A DNA stretch of 27,761 nt, taken from positions 1-27,761 of the IMG/VR virus record IMGVR_UViG_3300037071_001299. One strand, 5' to 3'. The notes beneath the pieces were generated by a model. That model saw only the letters and a list, made by a program, of their open reading frames with translations. It searched no databases and had not been told where the DNA came from. The DNA is from a virus. Positions 1 through 6,435 of this stretch are shown one piece after another. A program made the translations under genes and the position numbers. Numbering within the stretch: the stretch's first letter is position 1; the number at the start of each line of letters is the position of its first letter.

Positions 1-25
1 TCGGTGCTCACAGAGGAGAAACACC

Positions 26-589
26 ATGCCAGACAACGACATCGAGAAGAAAGACCGCACATTCGCGGCATTCATCGACGCGCACGCGATTTGCTTTGAG
101 GCGCAATGGATCCCGTTCCGTTTTCCGGTAGAGAGTGAAAGCGATTGGGGCAAAGAAGCCTGCCACTTCGCTGTTACCCTACGGAAGGGACCGTTTGGGC
201 CGATCCTTTGGCGCGGCTGCTATTCAATGGGCGGCGGCCATATCGAGGCGTGGGCAAATAGTAGCGCCAAGCTTCGTCGACGCTTCCTTTTGCCGCTGCA
301 TACCCTAAGGCTGTCCCCCCGCACGATTGATGCGGAGACGGCGCACAAGGCCCTGCGTAACGCTTTCCTGATCGCGGCGCCGATCGAACTAACGGACCTC
401 CTCGCGTCCCTGCAAGCTGATGCGCGTGCACTCGAAACCACGTTCACCGACTGGTGCGGCGACCTTGGCGAAGACTTGGACAGCCGCCGCGCGTTGAGTT
501 CTTTTGAAGCGTGCCAGACGGTAGGAATTAACCTGCGCAAGGGGCTGGGATGGACAGCCTTCGCCGAGTTCATGGCGTGCCAAGAATGA
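26..589 (+). CDS. Hypothetical phage protein, 187 aa
   Basis: I do not recognise this protein. It is a soluble, mixed alpha/beta-looking sequence with no signal peptide, membrane segment or clear catalytic motif. A central GGGHIEAWA stretch (around residues 70-78) and a helical C-terminal half with several Leu/Ala-rich helices are the only visible landmarks. The ATG start is supported by an AGAGGAG ribosome site 7-13 bases upstream. Its stop overlaps the next start as ATGA, so it heads a three-gene translationally coupled unit on the plus strand that converges on the replication operon. Codon use matches the rest of the window. Function unknown. Confidence 0.75.
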   Translation: MPDNDIEKKDRTFAAFIDAHAICFEAQWIPFRFPVESESDWGKEACHFAVTLRKGPFGPILWRGCYSMGGGHIEAWANSSAKLRRRFLLPLHTLRLSPRTIDAETAHKALRNAFLIAAPIELTDLLASLQADARALETTFTDWCGDLGEDLDSRRALSSFEACQTVGINLRKGLGWTAFAEFMACQE

Positions 590-690
590 CCTACGCCCTT
601 GAACACTTCGACGCCCTGCGATCCGTGCAGGGCGTCGGCATCGCGCTACTCGTGTTTCTCGCCCTCAAACTCTGGAGCAACCCGCAATGA
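586..690 (+). CDS. Small single-span membrane peptide, 34 aa
   Basis: A very short gene held between two genes by ATGA overlaps on both sides: its ATG overlaps the stop of the upstream gene, and its TGA overlaps the ATG of the downstream gene. The product has a short polar N-terminus of about 13 residues, then a hydrophobic run from about residue 15 to 30 (VQGVGIALLVFLALKLW), and ends in SNPQ. This predicts one transmembrane helix with a very short tail. No family can be named. Perfect coupling at both ends is the best evidence that it is translated. It could be a lysis-related or membrane-modulating peptide, but nothing in the sequence decides that. Confidence 0.65.
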   Translation: MTYALEHFDALRSVQGVGIALLVFLALKLWSNPQ

Positions 691-920
691 ACCCGGCACC
701 GATCATCTACATCCCAGGCTCTCAGGCCGACGCCATGGGAGGCGACAACCTTCAGAGGTTCGCCGATCTCCTTTCCACGATAGCAGGCGAGGTTGTCGAG
801 GTGCATACCTACGGGCCGACCGTCTACCACGGACGTAAGCGCTTCATCGGCGCGCCGGGCGACGTGATAGCCGCGACGGCCGCGCTGAACTGGCAGGTTA
901 AGCCGACGCCTGCCGAGTAG
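687..920 (+). CDS. Hypothetical protein, 77 aa
   Basis: Unrecognised small soluble protein. The N-terminus (PAPIIYIPGSQADAMGGDN) begins with a beta-strand followed by a Gly-Ser-rich loop, a helix (LQRFADLLSTIAG), a second strand (EVVEVHTYG) and a C-terminal segment with GAPGDVIAA. It could be a small nucleotide-binding-like or alpha/beta fold, but there is no diagnostic motif. Its start is ATGA-coupled to the 34-residue membrane peptide gene. Its last 23 bases overlap, tail to tail, the end of the replication initiator gene on the other strand. A perfect hairpin begins 10 bases after its stop. Confidence 0.65.
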   Translation: MNPAPIIYIPGSQADAMGGDNLQRFADLLSTIAGEVVEVHTYGPTVYHGRKRFIGAPGDVIAATAALNWQVKPTPAE

Positions 921-1857
921 CCTGCGCTCCGGTTCCGCCCGCCCAGGGCGGAACCACCCCATGCGCCCGGTATTCTTCCGCGAGGCGCCGAGCTATCTCC
1001 AGCCCTTCCATCTCTTCTCGTTCCAGGGGCGCCGCGCGCCGATTGCTGGCGGGCCCCACCATCCGCGGATTGCGCTTGGCAGCGATGCCCTTCAGCGCCA
1101 GCTCCAGCAGCACCGGCTCCGGCCGCCACTCCTCGCCTGCTGAGGGCGCTTGAACCGCGTGCTGGGTCCAGCGCTCGCCACGGAGCCAGCCTGCGGGCAT
1201 CTTCAGGTATTCCCCAGGCTCGCTCTTGGCATAGCCGAGTGCGCCTGAAATCACCGTCTCCGGGTCCGTCTTGGCGATGCCCTTCTGCTTGCCTGTGCAG
1301 ATGGCCTTGAAGATGGTGCGGCACGCCGGCTTGTCGGTCTTCCGGGCGCCATCGGGGTATGCCTTCCAGAACCGCTCAAAGGCGAGGTCGATCGGGGCTG
1401 AGGGATCTTCCTTCTCTGCCTTCTGGCTTTCTTCCTTCTGAGGATCTTTCCCCTGAAACAGGTCAGGCTCAGAATGAGCCGGTATCTTTTTACAGGGTTC
1501 ATTTACAGGGTTAAGATCTCTTACAGGGTTAGTGTCCAGATTTTGGACACGGCCCGTGTCCAGATTTGAGACACGCTCATGTCCAGATTTTGGACACGGC
1601 ATCTCAAATCCAAGGATGTAGCGGGTCGCTGTGCCAAGTGTGCCGGGCTGGCGCTCTATGTGGCCGGATTGCTCCAGTGCGGCCAGATGGGTGTTCAGCG
1701 ACGAGCGGCATATCTCAACATGCTCAACCAACCACTCCTGGGAGGGGAAGCACCCATGGATCGGGTTGTGGCAGTCGGCGAGGTAGAAGAGGATGATCTT
1801 GGCAACGGGCTTCAGTCCGCGCTGCTCCAGCGCCCAATTTGTCGCCTTGTGGCTCAT
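898..1857 (-). CDS. Helix-turn-helix replication initiator (lambda O-like role), 319 aa
   Basis: Likely binds the phage origin and helps load the DnaB-like helicase encoded just upstream. Residues about 15-80 form a winged helix-turn-helix of the HTH_36 kind (GCFPSQEWLVEHVEICRSSL, then a wing with ATRYILG). Residues about 85-170 are a low-complexity, charged linker. The C-terminal part (FERFWKAYPDGARKT, then GYAKS and MPAGWLRGERW at about 210-230) is the block commonly seen at the C-terminus of phage replication proteins. The linker-coding DNA holds two families of repeats that look like origin iterons. The ATG start has AGGAAG 8 bases upstream. It is separated from the helicase gene by a 144-base hairpin-rich gap, and its 3' end overlaps a plus-strand gene by 23 bases. 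The DNA-binding role is well supported; the exact family is inferred. Confidence 0.75.
   Translation of the reverse strand: MSHKATNWALEQRGLKPVAKIILFYLADCHNPIHGCFPSQEWLVEHVEICRSSLNTHLAALEQSGHIERQPGTLGTATRYILGFEMPCPKSGHERVSNLDTGRVQNLDTNPVRDLNPVNEPCKKIPAHSEPDLFQGKDPQKEESQKAEKEDPSAPIDLAFERFWKAYPDGARKTDKPACRTIFKAICTGKQKGIAKTDPETVISGALGYAKSEPGEYLKMPAGWLRGERWTQHAVQAPSAGEEWRPEPVLLELALKGIAAKRNPRMVGPASNRRAAPLEREEMEGLEIARRLAEEYRAHGVVPPWAGGTGAQATRQASA
931..955. terminator. Perfect 10-bp-stem hairpin at a convergent gene junction
   Basis: GGTTCCGCCC (931-940) is followed by a 5-base loop and its exact complement GGGCGGAACC (946-955). The hairpin starts 10 bases after the stop of the plus-strand unit and lies inside the 3' end of the minus-strand initiator gene. 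There is no T-run on either side, so it is not a canonical intrinsic terminator. It is placed where a bidirectional transcription barrier would be expected. Confidence 0.45.
1490..1530. repeat. Three TTACAGGGTT direct repeats next to the dyad iterons
   Basis: Exact 10-bp copies lie at 1490-1499, 1503-1512 and 1521-1530, immediately beside the 19-bp dyads and in an unusually AT-rich stretch for this window. Read on the coding strand as AACCCTGTAA, the copies at 1503 and 1521 encode NPV, while the copy at 1490 is in another frame and encodes EPCK. As with the dyads, conservation is at DNA level. Confidence 0.75.
1532..1597. repeat. Three 19-bp dyad-symmetric iterons inside the initiator gene
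   Basis: Copies lie at 1532-1550, 1556-1574 and 1579-1597, with start-to-start spacing of 24 and 23 bases. Copy 1 reads GTGTCCAGATTTTGGACAC and has 7-bp inverted arms around a 5-base centre. Copy 2 differs at two positions and copy 3 only at the first base. Copies 1 and 2 are read in the same frame on the coding strand, giving the peptides VQNLDT and VSNLDT. Copy 3 is read in another frame and gives CPKSGH. The DNA rather than the peptide is therefore conserved. Confidence 0.8.
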
Positions 1858-2001
1858 TTTCGGCTTCCTACTTGAAGCCCGATCCGCGTTGCCCTATAGT
1901 CAGGGCGCGGCGCAACCGGGCTGGGTTGCGTTTTCCTAGGGCCGGGTCGAGAGGTGAAGCTCTCCCCGGCCCATCTACTTTCCCCCCAAGACGGTTCTGT
2001 G
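1858..2001 (-). promoter_or_regulatory. Hairpin-rich gap between helicase and initiator genes
   Basis: This is the only sizeable gap in the leftward operon. It holds three inverted repeats. GCCCT/AGGGC lies at 1891-1906. CGCAACC/GGTTGCG at 1911-1930 is followed on the plus strand by TTTT. A long stem at 1939-1972 pairs GGGCCGGG with CCCGGCCC and GAGAG with CTCTC. On the minus strand the long stem lies in the leader of the initiator gene. A TTGACA sits on the minus strand at 2000-2005 but has no convincing -10 partner. The gap probably adjusts expression of the initiator relative to the helicase by attenuation, processing or an internal promoter. Confidence 0.4.
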
Positions 2002-3408
2002 TCAACCGAACTGAAGGGCATCCTGGGGCTCCGGGGCCTGCCCTTCATCGACATCCCCGACGTGGTTGTAAGCGAGGTCGCACTCGGCGTGCACGGTCGT
2101 CACAGGGCCGCCGCGGTTCTTGAGCACGCCAATCTCCAGCTTACCCACAGCCCGGCGCTTATCTTCATACCAGTCGCCGATTTTCTTGCTGTCCGAGGGC
2201 GTGGATTGGCGCTCAAGGTAATATTCATGGCGGTAGGCTGAGAGGATTACGTCGGCATCCTCCTCGATTTCTCCACTCTGCCTGAGGTCGGACAGACGCG
2301 GCCGCTTGTCGTCGCGCTCTTCCACTTGGCGGTTGAGCTGGGAGAGGACAAGGAAGGGGCAGTCCATCTCCAGGGCGAGGCTCTTGATGGTCTTCGACAC
2401 AATGCCCACGGCGTCGAAGGCTGAGCGCGCCTTGGGCACCGACACGAGCTGCATGTAGTCTACCACCACCAGCGCCGGCCTGATGTGCTTCGCCGCCTGC
2501 CGCAGCGCCATGGTCAGGCGCGGCAGCTCACGAAACTCCCGAGCGATGAAGCGGAACGGCAGCTCCTCGTATTCCTTCGCCACGTCGATCATCACGCGGG
2601 CCTGGGCCTCGTCCATCTTCCCGTTCATCAGGTCGCGGTAGGATGCCAGCACGCCGCGCTGGTGCATCAGTTGGCTGATCGAGCGGATGGTGACGTCACG
2701 CGATGGCATCTCCAGCGACGGCATCAGCACCGGATCCCCGCGCATGGCCGCCTTGTTGGCGATGTTCAGGGCGATGGCCGTCTTGCCCATGCTGGGGCGG
2801 CCTGCCAGCACATAGACCCAGCCTGGGCGCAAACTGCCTAGCACCCCGTCCAGCGCCTTCAAGCCGGTCGATACGCCCGGCGGAGTGCCTTCCATGTAGG
2901 CGCTATTAATGCTTGCCACGGCGTCGATCAATCCGCGCCTGAACGTGGTGGTCATGGGCACCGCCGATGATGCTGCCAGATTGGCCGCAATTCGGTCTTC
3001 CAGTGCGCTTGCGATCGACGGCACAGTGCCGCCCTCCGATGAGCATACCGCCGTGCTGGCGTCCTGTAGCGCCTGGGCTAGGTCGCGCCGGCTCCACAGC
3101 TCCATGATGCCGCGCGCATGGTCCTTGACGGCAGATAGCTGCACCGCCGCACCAGCGAGCCGCATTAGGTATCCGACGCCACCCAGCTTGGCGATGCCCT
3201 CGTCGTCCTGCATGGCAAACCTGAGGGTGACGGGGCTTGCTACCTCCCCATCGGTCACCTTTGCCTGTGCCACCCCGAAAATGCGCGCATGGGTGGGGTC
3301 ATAGAAATGGGATGCCTGTAACTCCCCGCAGCGCAGAAGGGCGTCGTTGTTGAGCAGGACGCAGCCCAGGAGGTTCTGCTCCAACTCGACGTTGAACAGG
3401 TCGCTCAT
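2002..3408 (-). CDS. dnaB: DnaB-like replicative DNA helicase, 468 aa
   Basis: A ring helicase that should unwind DNA at the phage fork. The N-terminal DnaB domain is clear (VELEQNLLGCVLLN at residues 7-20, then the usual helices to about 110). A linker leads to the RecA-type motor domain from about residue 175. The Walker A motif GRPSMGKT is at 203-210. Walker B (VVVDYMQL) is at 314-321. The LSQLNRQVEERDDKRP block, the DLRQSGEIEEDADVIL segment (374-389) and C-terminal GVLKNRGGP follow the DnaB order. Length is normal for the family. The ATG overlaps the methyltransferase stop as ATGA. Carrying its own helicase, next to an HTH initiator, points to origin-based theta replication rather than a T7-style primase-helicase system. 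Confidence 0.93.
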   Translation of the reverse strand: MSDLFNVELEQNLLGCVLLNNDALLRCGELQASHFYDPTHARIFGVAQAKVTDGEVASPVTLRFAMQDDEGIAKLGGVGYLMRLAGAAVQLSAVKDHARGIMELWSRRDLAQALQDASTAVCSSEGGTVPSIASALEDRIAANLAASSAVPMTTTFRRGLIDAVASINSAYMEGTPPGVSTGLKALDGVLGSLRPGWVYVLAGRPSMGKTAIALNIANKAAMRGDPVLMPSLEMPSRDVTIRSISQLMHQRGVLASYRDLMNGKMDEAQARVMIDVAKEYEELPFRFIAREFRELPRLTMALRQAAKHIRPALVVVDYMQLVSVPKARSAFDAVGIVSKTIKSLALEMDCPFLVLSQLNRQVEERDDKRPRLSDLRQSGEIEEDADVILSAYRHEYYLERQSTPSDSKKIGDWYEDKRRAVGKLEIGVLKNRGGPVTTVHAECDLAYNHVGDVDEGQAPEPQDALQFG

Positions 3409-4562
3409 TCCGACACATCGGAGAACAAGCCCGCCTCCCCGTTGATGCGGTCGCGGGCGAGGGCGGCATATGCCGGGTTCAGCTCGCAGATGATGGCGTC
3501 ACGCTGGAGCCGGTCGGCGACGAGGGCGGTCGTGCCGGCGCCGCCGAACGGGTCAAGGATCGTCTGCGGGATCGGCTCGTGCGCGGGGCAGGCGCAGGAT
3601 GGCGCCCAGCCCGTTGTTGTGGTGGTGGTGAGCATCCGCGGCATGTCGGCGTCCATTCGATCGGTGCATCCGACCTTGGCCCGCCCCGAGTGCCGCGCCG
3701 GGTCTTTTGTGCGCTCGGTTTCCGTCTGCCGCACCCACGGCGCCCCGCAATGCGGGCACTGGCCGCGCTCACTGCTCCCCGCCTTGATGCACGTCTCGGC
3801 GAGGGCGGGCGGCATGGTGGCAAAGTGCGCGCCGCTGTAGGGTTGCGACGGGATCGACCAGACAGAACGGCGGTTCGCGCCTATAGCTGACGAACATATC
3901 TTGCTGAGGTCATGCGCAAGCGTTTGCCCACCTGGGCCATCAGACCATTTATGGGTGTCTGATCTTCCTCTACTTGCCCTCGCAACACTATCTGGCGCAT
4001 ACGGCTCCCGAATCGCATCAGCGTCGTAGAAATACCGGGCGCTCTTGCTCAGGAGAAAGACGTATTCGTGCCCCTTGGTGCAGCGGTCGGTGACGCTCTC
4101 CGGCATCGGGTTGGGCTTGGCCCAGATGATGTCCTGCCGCAGATACCAGCCGTCCGCCTGTAGGGCGAAGGCTACGCGCCACGGGATGCCGATGATGTCT
4201 TTATGCTTAAGACCTTCCGGGGCCTTGGCGGAGTGCGCGCTCGTGCTCGGCTTGTAGGTCTCCTTCACAGCCGCCTTGCGCTCGTCGCTCGCATTCCAGA
4301 CGCCCTTACCGCTGCCCGCGTAGCTGTCCCCGAGATTGAGCCAGCACGTCCCGTCGTCGCGCAGCACGCGCTTAACCTCGCGGAACACCGCCACCATCTC
4401 GGCGACATAATCCGCAGGCGTCGGCTCAAGCCCTATCTGCCCGTCGTGGCCGTAGTCGCGCAGGCCGAAGTAGGGCGGCGAGGTGACGCAGCATTGGACC
4501 GAGCGATCCGGCAGGGTCGCCAGCGTCTCGCGGCAGTCGCCTGTGATAACGCGCACGCTCAT
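3405..4562 (-). CDS. DNA methyltransferase, N6-adenine/N4-cytosine (SPPY) type, 385 aa
   Basis: Transfers a methyl group from S-adenosylmethionine to an exocyclic amine of a DNA base. The catalytic TSPPY is at residues 27-31 and the cofactor-binding DPFGGAGTT at 337-345, so motif IV precedes motif I, the order of the beta-type N6_N4 methyltransferases. About 160 residues lie between the target segment (IIWAKPNPMPES, 145-156) and motif I. They include CPHC (269-272) and CAC (323-325), probably an inserted zinc ribbon. Residues 312-317 are six threonines. I chose the ATG at 4562, which is ATGA-coupled to the upstream gene; a longer in-frame reading to 4724 has no methyltransferase-like residues in its extra part. 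No restriction enzyme gene is nearby, so it is probably a solitary phage methylase for protection or regulation. Base specificity cannot be read. Confidence 0.9.
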   Translation of the reverse strand: MSVRVITGDCRETLATLPDRSVQCCVTSPPYFGLRDYGHDGQIGLEPTPADYVAEMVAVFREVKRVLRDDGTCWLNLGDSYAGSGKGVWNASDERKAAVKETYKPSTSAHSAKAPEGLKHKDIIGIPWRVAFALQADGWYLRQDIIWAKPNPMPESVTDRCTKGHEYVFLLSKSARYFYDADAIREPYAPDSVARASRGRSDTHKWSDGPGGQTLAHDLSKICSSAIGANRRSVWSIPSQPYSGAHFATMPPALAETCIKAGSSERGQCPHCGAPWVRQTETERTKDPARHSGRAKVGCTDRMDADMPRMLTTTTTTGWAPSCACPAHEPIPQTILDPFGGAGTTALVADRLQRDAIICELNPAYAALARDRINGEAGLFSDVSE

Positions 4563-4957
4563 CGGTTGCGCACCGGGCCGCGCTTGCCGCGGAACCATGT
4601 GTCCCACACCTTGGGCGCCGGCTTGCGCTTCTCCCCGTAGAGCACCTTCACCTTGCCCTTGGGCAGGCGCAGCACCTTGTTCTCGCGGGGCAGGATGGTG
4701 AGCGGGATCCAGAGGCCGAAGCACTTCTCCAGCACGACGAAATATTCCTCGCCATCATCCCATATGAACCGGTAAACCCGGCGCAACCCCGTCTCGCTGG
4801 CCGGCTGGCGCATCACGTATCGGCACCAGTCGTCGGCATCCTCGACGGACGCGATGATGCGGCGGAAGAGGTCGTGCGGGTCTACATCGGACCCAATACG
4901 CTCCCGCACCCGAAGAGCGAAATGCTCATGGGCGATCCTCTTGTCGTTGTAGGCCAT
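4559..4957 (-). CDS. Hypothetical protein, 132 aa
   Basis: Unrecognised. The sequence is mixed alpha/beta with a basic C-terminus. Residues 1-40 are helical and charged (HEHFALRVRERIG), a tryptophan/tyrosine-rich middle (RVYRFIWDDGEEYFVVLEK) looks like paired beta-strands, and the tail is very Lys/Arg-rich (KPAPKVWDTWFRGKRGPVRNR), which suggests nucleic-acid contact. The ATG at 4957 has GGAGGAG upstream and overlaps the resolvase gene by 32 bases; in-frame residues before it are Arg/Pro/Ser junk from the overlapping gene. The stop is ATGA-coupled to the methyltransferase. The setting suggests a DNA-metabolism accessory role, without proof. Confidence 0.75.
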   Translation of the reverse strand: MAYNDKRIAHEHFALRVRERIGSDVDPHDLFRRIIASVEDADDWCRYVMRQPASETGLRRVYRFIWDDGEEYFVVLEKCFGLWIPLTILPRENKVLRLPKGKVKVLYGEKRKPAPKVWDTWFRGKRGPVRNR

Positions 4958-5477
4958 CTGTCTCCTCCGATGCGGTGAAGGCGCCCCGGCGCATCCCCAT
5001 GGCGAAGTGCTGGGGATCGAGAAGCGCACACTGGTAGTCCCACAAGGCCAGCGCGTCGGCCTCGTCTTCGTCCTTGGTCTGCCAGCCGCGCCACTGGCAC
5101 TTCTCGATGACGGCTTTCTTTGCCGCCGCCCGCTTCTGCCCGCCATGCCCGACGAAGTGCTTCCTGACCGTGGCAGGCGTTACCATGTCGGCCACCCGCA
5201 CGCCCTTGTTGGCGCTGGCGATGTAGGCCGCCGCCCGGTAGCCGAAGAGTGGCATGAGGGTGTTGGCACGCTGGCCTTGGCCGACGAAGGGCGCCTCGCA
5301 AACCATGAGCGTCACAGCCTTGGCGTCGATCAGTCTCGTCACGATCTGGCACATCTCCAGAAAGCGGCGCTCGTCACGGGCGTCATGGATGGTGAAATGA
5401 CCGAAGGCAACCGGGCCGCAAGGTTTCCCCGCGGCCCAGCCAGTCCTACGCGCTAGGTCTAGCGCGAGCACGATCAC
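4926..5477 (-). CDS. RuvC-like Holliday junction resolvase, 183 aa
   Basis: Probably cuts four-way or branched DNA made during recombination or before packaging. The RNase H-fold landmarks are in order: first strand with D7 (VLALDLARRTGW, close to the RuvC DxGxxxTGW start), E61 (LMVCEAPF), and an acidic C-terminal motif DEDEADALALW (136-146) with candidate D138 and D141. Basic residues in AAAKKAVIEK (118-126) fit the usual Lys/His position before the last acid. The start is a GTG overlapping the upstream TGA as GTGA, because this gives the RuvC strand at residues 3-7; longer readings add low-quality sequence. Length suits a phage RuvC-type enzyme. Its neighbours are DNA-processing genes. Confidence 0.83.
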   Translation of the reverse strand: MIVLALDLARRTGWAAGKPCGPVAFGHFTIHDARDERRFLEMCQIVTRLIDAKAVTLMVCEAPFVGQGQRANTLMPLFGYRAAAYIASANKGVRVADMVTPATVRKHFVGHGGQKRAAAKKAVIEKCQWRGWQTKDEDEADALALWDYQCALLDPQHFAMGMRRGAFTASEETDGLQRQEDRP

Positions 5478-5875
5478 AGTTGGTCGGCGGCCTGATGGTC
5501 GACGGTTTCCGGCTTCTTCGCCGGCTTGCGAGTGCGCTGGAATTGCTGCGCCGCCGCGAGGCCGACGACGTTGGTATCCTCCGGCTCCGGGGTGGGCTCG
5601 GGGGCGGGCTCCTTGTCGAAGTCCATCTCCTGGGTGCTCTCCTGCGCCCACACGGGACGCATGATGCCGAAGAGGCTGTCCAGGCTGCGAATGATGTCGT
5701 CACGCTTCTCCGCCGTGAGCCGATCGAGCCGGGCGGCGAAACCGAGGGCCGTCTTGTTCAGCTCGGTCTTTTCGGCGACATCGGCGAGGGCCTGACCCAG
5801 CTCCTCCGTGATGTTGTGCTTCCGCTCGTTCATCCCCCGTCGTGCACGGTAGAATTCCCGCACTATGTCTTCCAT
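5474..5875 (-). CDS. Hypothetical helical protein with acidic Pro/Glu linker, 133 aa
   Basis: Family not recognised. Residues 1-70 are predicted helical and charged (EFYRARRGMNERKHN, then ELGQALADVAEKTELNKTAL and AARLDRLTAEKRDDIIRSLD). A low-complexity acidic linker follows (KEPAPEPTPEPEDT at about 92-105), then a basic tail (QRTRKPAKKPETVDHQ). An acidic disordered linker between a helical domain and a basic tail is common in phage DNA-binding or single-strand-binding accessory proteins, but no OB-fold is visible here. The ATG at 5875 has a strong AGGAGG site. Its stop is GTGA-coupled to the resolvase. It is the second gene of the leftward operon. Confidence 0.75.
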   Translation of the reverse strand: MEDIVREFYRARRGMNERKHNITEELGQALADVAEKTELNKTALGFAARLDRLTAEKRDDIIRSLDSLFGIMRPVWAQESTQEMDFDKEPAPEPTPEPEDTNVVGLAAAQQFQRTRKPAKKPETVDHQAADQL

Positions 5876-5892
5876 GGGCACTCCTCCTTTTT

Positions 5893-6324
5893 TTACCCCG
5901 CAGGGCGGTTGAAAATCTGCTCGGGAAACTTGAAGCCGATGCGCTCTGCCAGCGCTATAAACTCGGCCTTGGTCGAGGCGTTGAGATGCCCCCTGCTCTT
6001 GTTGACGTAGAGCTGAGCGCGGCTGACCGGCACCGCCTTCATCACCTCCTGCACCCCGCCAGCCGCGTCGTAGAAGTCCTGAATGAGGCTTCGGCGCTCG
6101 GATAGCAGGATAAGCGGGCGGATCTTCCGGGCGCCATCCAGTTGCTCTTGAGTGAGGCGCCGGCCTAGCCCCTTGGCCCGAAGCAGGATCCGGAAGTCGT
6201 GCCGAGGGTCCGGCAACTTCCCTTCCTTCTCCGCCCGAGCGAGGGCAATCACGCTTTCGCCGAGATCGAGCGCCATCTCGGCGGTCGTCGGCCACAGGCT
6301 CCACACTCTTTCTCGTATTTTCAT
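5893..6324 (-). CDS. Putative DNA-binding regulator, first gene of the leftward operon, 143 aa
   Basis: Likely a repressor-type regulator of the divergent control region it borders. Residues 10-40 (LWPTTAEMALDLGESVIALARAEKEGKLP) resemble the first helices of small cI/Cro-like or Carph-isopro-type helix-turn-helix proteins of alphaproteobacteria. A second HTH-like stretch lies at 88-130 (AGGVQEVMKAVPVSRAQLYV and on to LAERIGF). Which of the two binds DNA is unclear. The start is uncertain: ATG 6324 gives a clean N-terminus but has no good ribosome site, ATG 6345 adds seven residues, and a TTG at 6423 would run into the palindromes and is unlikely. Weak initiation would suit a tightly limited or leaderless regulator. 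Neighbours: operator-like repeats upstream, replication genes downstream. Confidence 0.65.
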   Translation of the reverse strand: MKIRERVWSLWPTTAEMALDLGESVIALARAEKEGKLPDPRHDFRILLRAKGLGRRLTQEQLDGARKIRPLILLSERRSLIQDFYDAAGGVQEVMKAVPVSRAQLYVNKSRGHLNASTKAEFIALAERIGFKFPEQIFNRPAG

Positions 6325-6373
6325 GGGCTTACTATGTAAGATCATTCCGGTTGGGTCGAGCGAAATTTTTCTC

Positions 6374-6404
6374 TTGAAAACCTCGCCGGTAACGTAGATA
6401 TATC
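6374..6404 (+). promoter_or_regulatory. Candidate rightward early promoter for the recE-like operon
   Basis: TTGAAA (6374-6379) matches five of six bases of a sigma-70 -35 box. An AT-rich -10 region follows, GATATA at 17-base spacing (6397-6402) or TATATC at 19-base spacing (6399-6404). The -10 region lies on the TAGATATATCTA palindrome, so a bound regulator would block it. Exact -10 choice is uncertain. Confidence 0.5.
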
Positions 6405-6406
6405 TA
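6395..6406. promoter_or_regulatory. 12-bp perfect palindrome TAGATATATCTA
   Basis: Shares its right half with the left arm of the adjacent inverted repeat, giving three related TAGAT-type half-sites in 41 bases (6395, 6402 and 6430). This looks like a multi-site operator overlapping promoter -10 elements. Confidence 0.5.
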
Positions 6407-6423
6407 ACACGCGGAAAAAGCAA
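6395..6423 (-). promoter_or_regulatory. Weak candidate leftward promoter
   Basis: On the minus strand TTGCTT (6418-6423) is followed at 15 bases by TATATC or at 17 bases by TATCTA. Both boxes match poorly, but they overlap the same palindromes as the rightward promoter, and a leftward promoter must exist near here to serve the regulator-to-initiator operon. Confidence 0.3.
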
Positions 6424-6435
6424 CCCGTGTTAGAT
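6402..6435. promoter_or_regulatory. Perfect 10+10 bp inverted repeat, likely operator
   Basis: ATCTAACACG (6402-6411) and its exact complement CGTGTTAGAT (6426-6435) are separated by 14 bases, placing the half-site centres 24 bases apart, a little over two helical turns. The left arm also forms half of the palindrome at 6395-6406. It sits between divergent operons and just downstream of the candidate rightward -10, the usual place for a repressor site. Confidence 0.6.

Larger units (their letters stand above)
1403..1597. other. Candidate origin of replication (lambda-type, inside the initiator gene)
   Basis: In coding-strand order there are three 19-bp dyad iterons, then three 10-bp repeats in locally AT-rich DNA, then a strongly purine-rich tract (about 1460 to 1403, encoding a Lys/Glu/Gln-rich linker). 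In lambda the origin sits inside gene O and consists of dyad-symmetric iterons of about 19 bp, followed by an AT-rich, purine-skewed segment where DNA opens. The layout here is closely parallel. That this segment is the working origin is inference; the repeats themselves are seen directly. Confidence 0.6.

Noticed and set aside
1490-1597. Repeat cluster read as a small CRISPR array
   Set aside because: Repeats are too short and too closely spaced, spacers are only 4-5 bases between dyads, they lie inside a coding gene, and no cas gene is present.
1911-1934. Stem followed by TTTT read as a plus-strand intrinsic terminator
   Set aside because: No plus-strand gene ends before it for about 1 kb; kept only as one of several hairpins in the gap.
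3613-3630. GTT/GTG trinucleotide run as a phase-variable microsatellite
   Set aside because: Only six mixed triplets encoding Thr6; changes by whole triplets would keep frame, so no switching is expected.
4563-4724. Longer N-terminus for the methyltransferase
   Set aside because: The extra 54 residues are Ala/Gly/Gln/Pro/Arg-rich and come from the overlapping upstream gene; the ATG at 4562 is coupled and starts the first fold strand.
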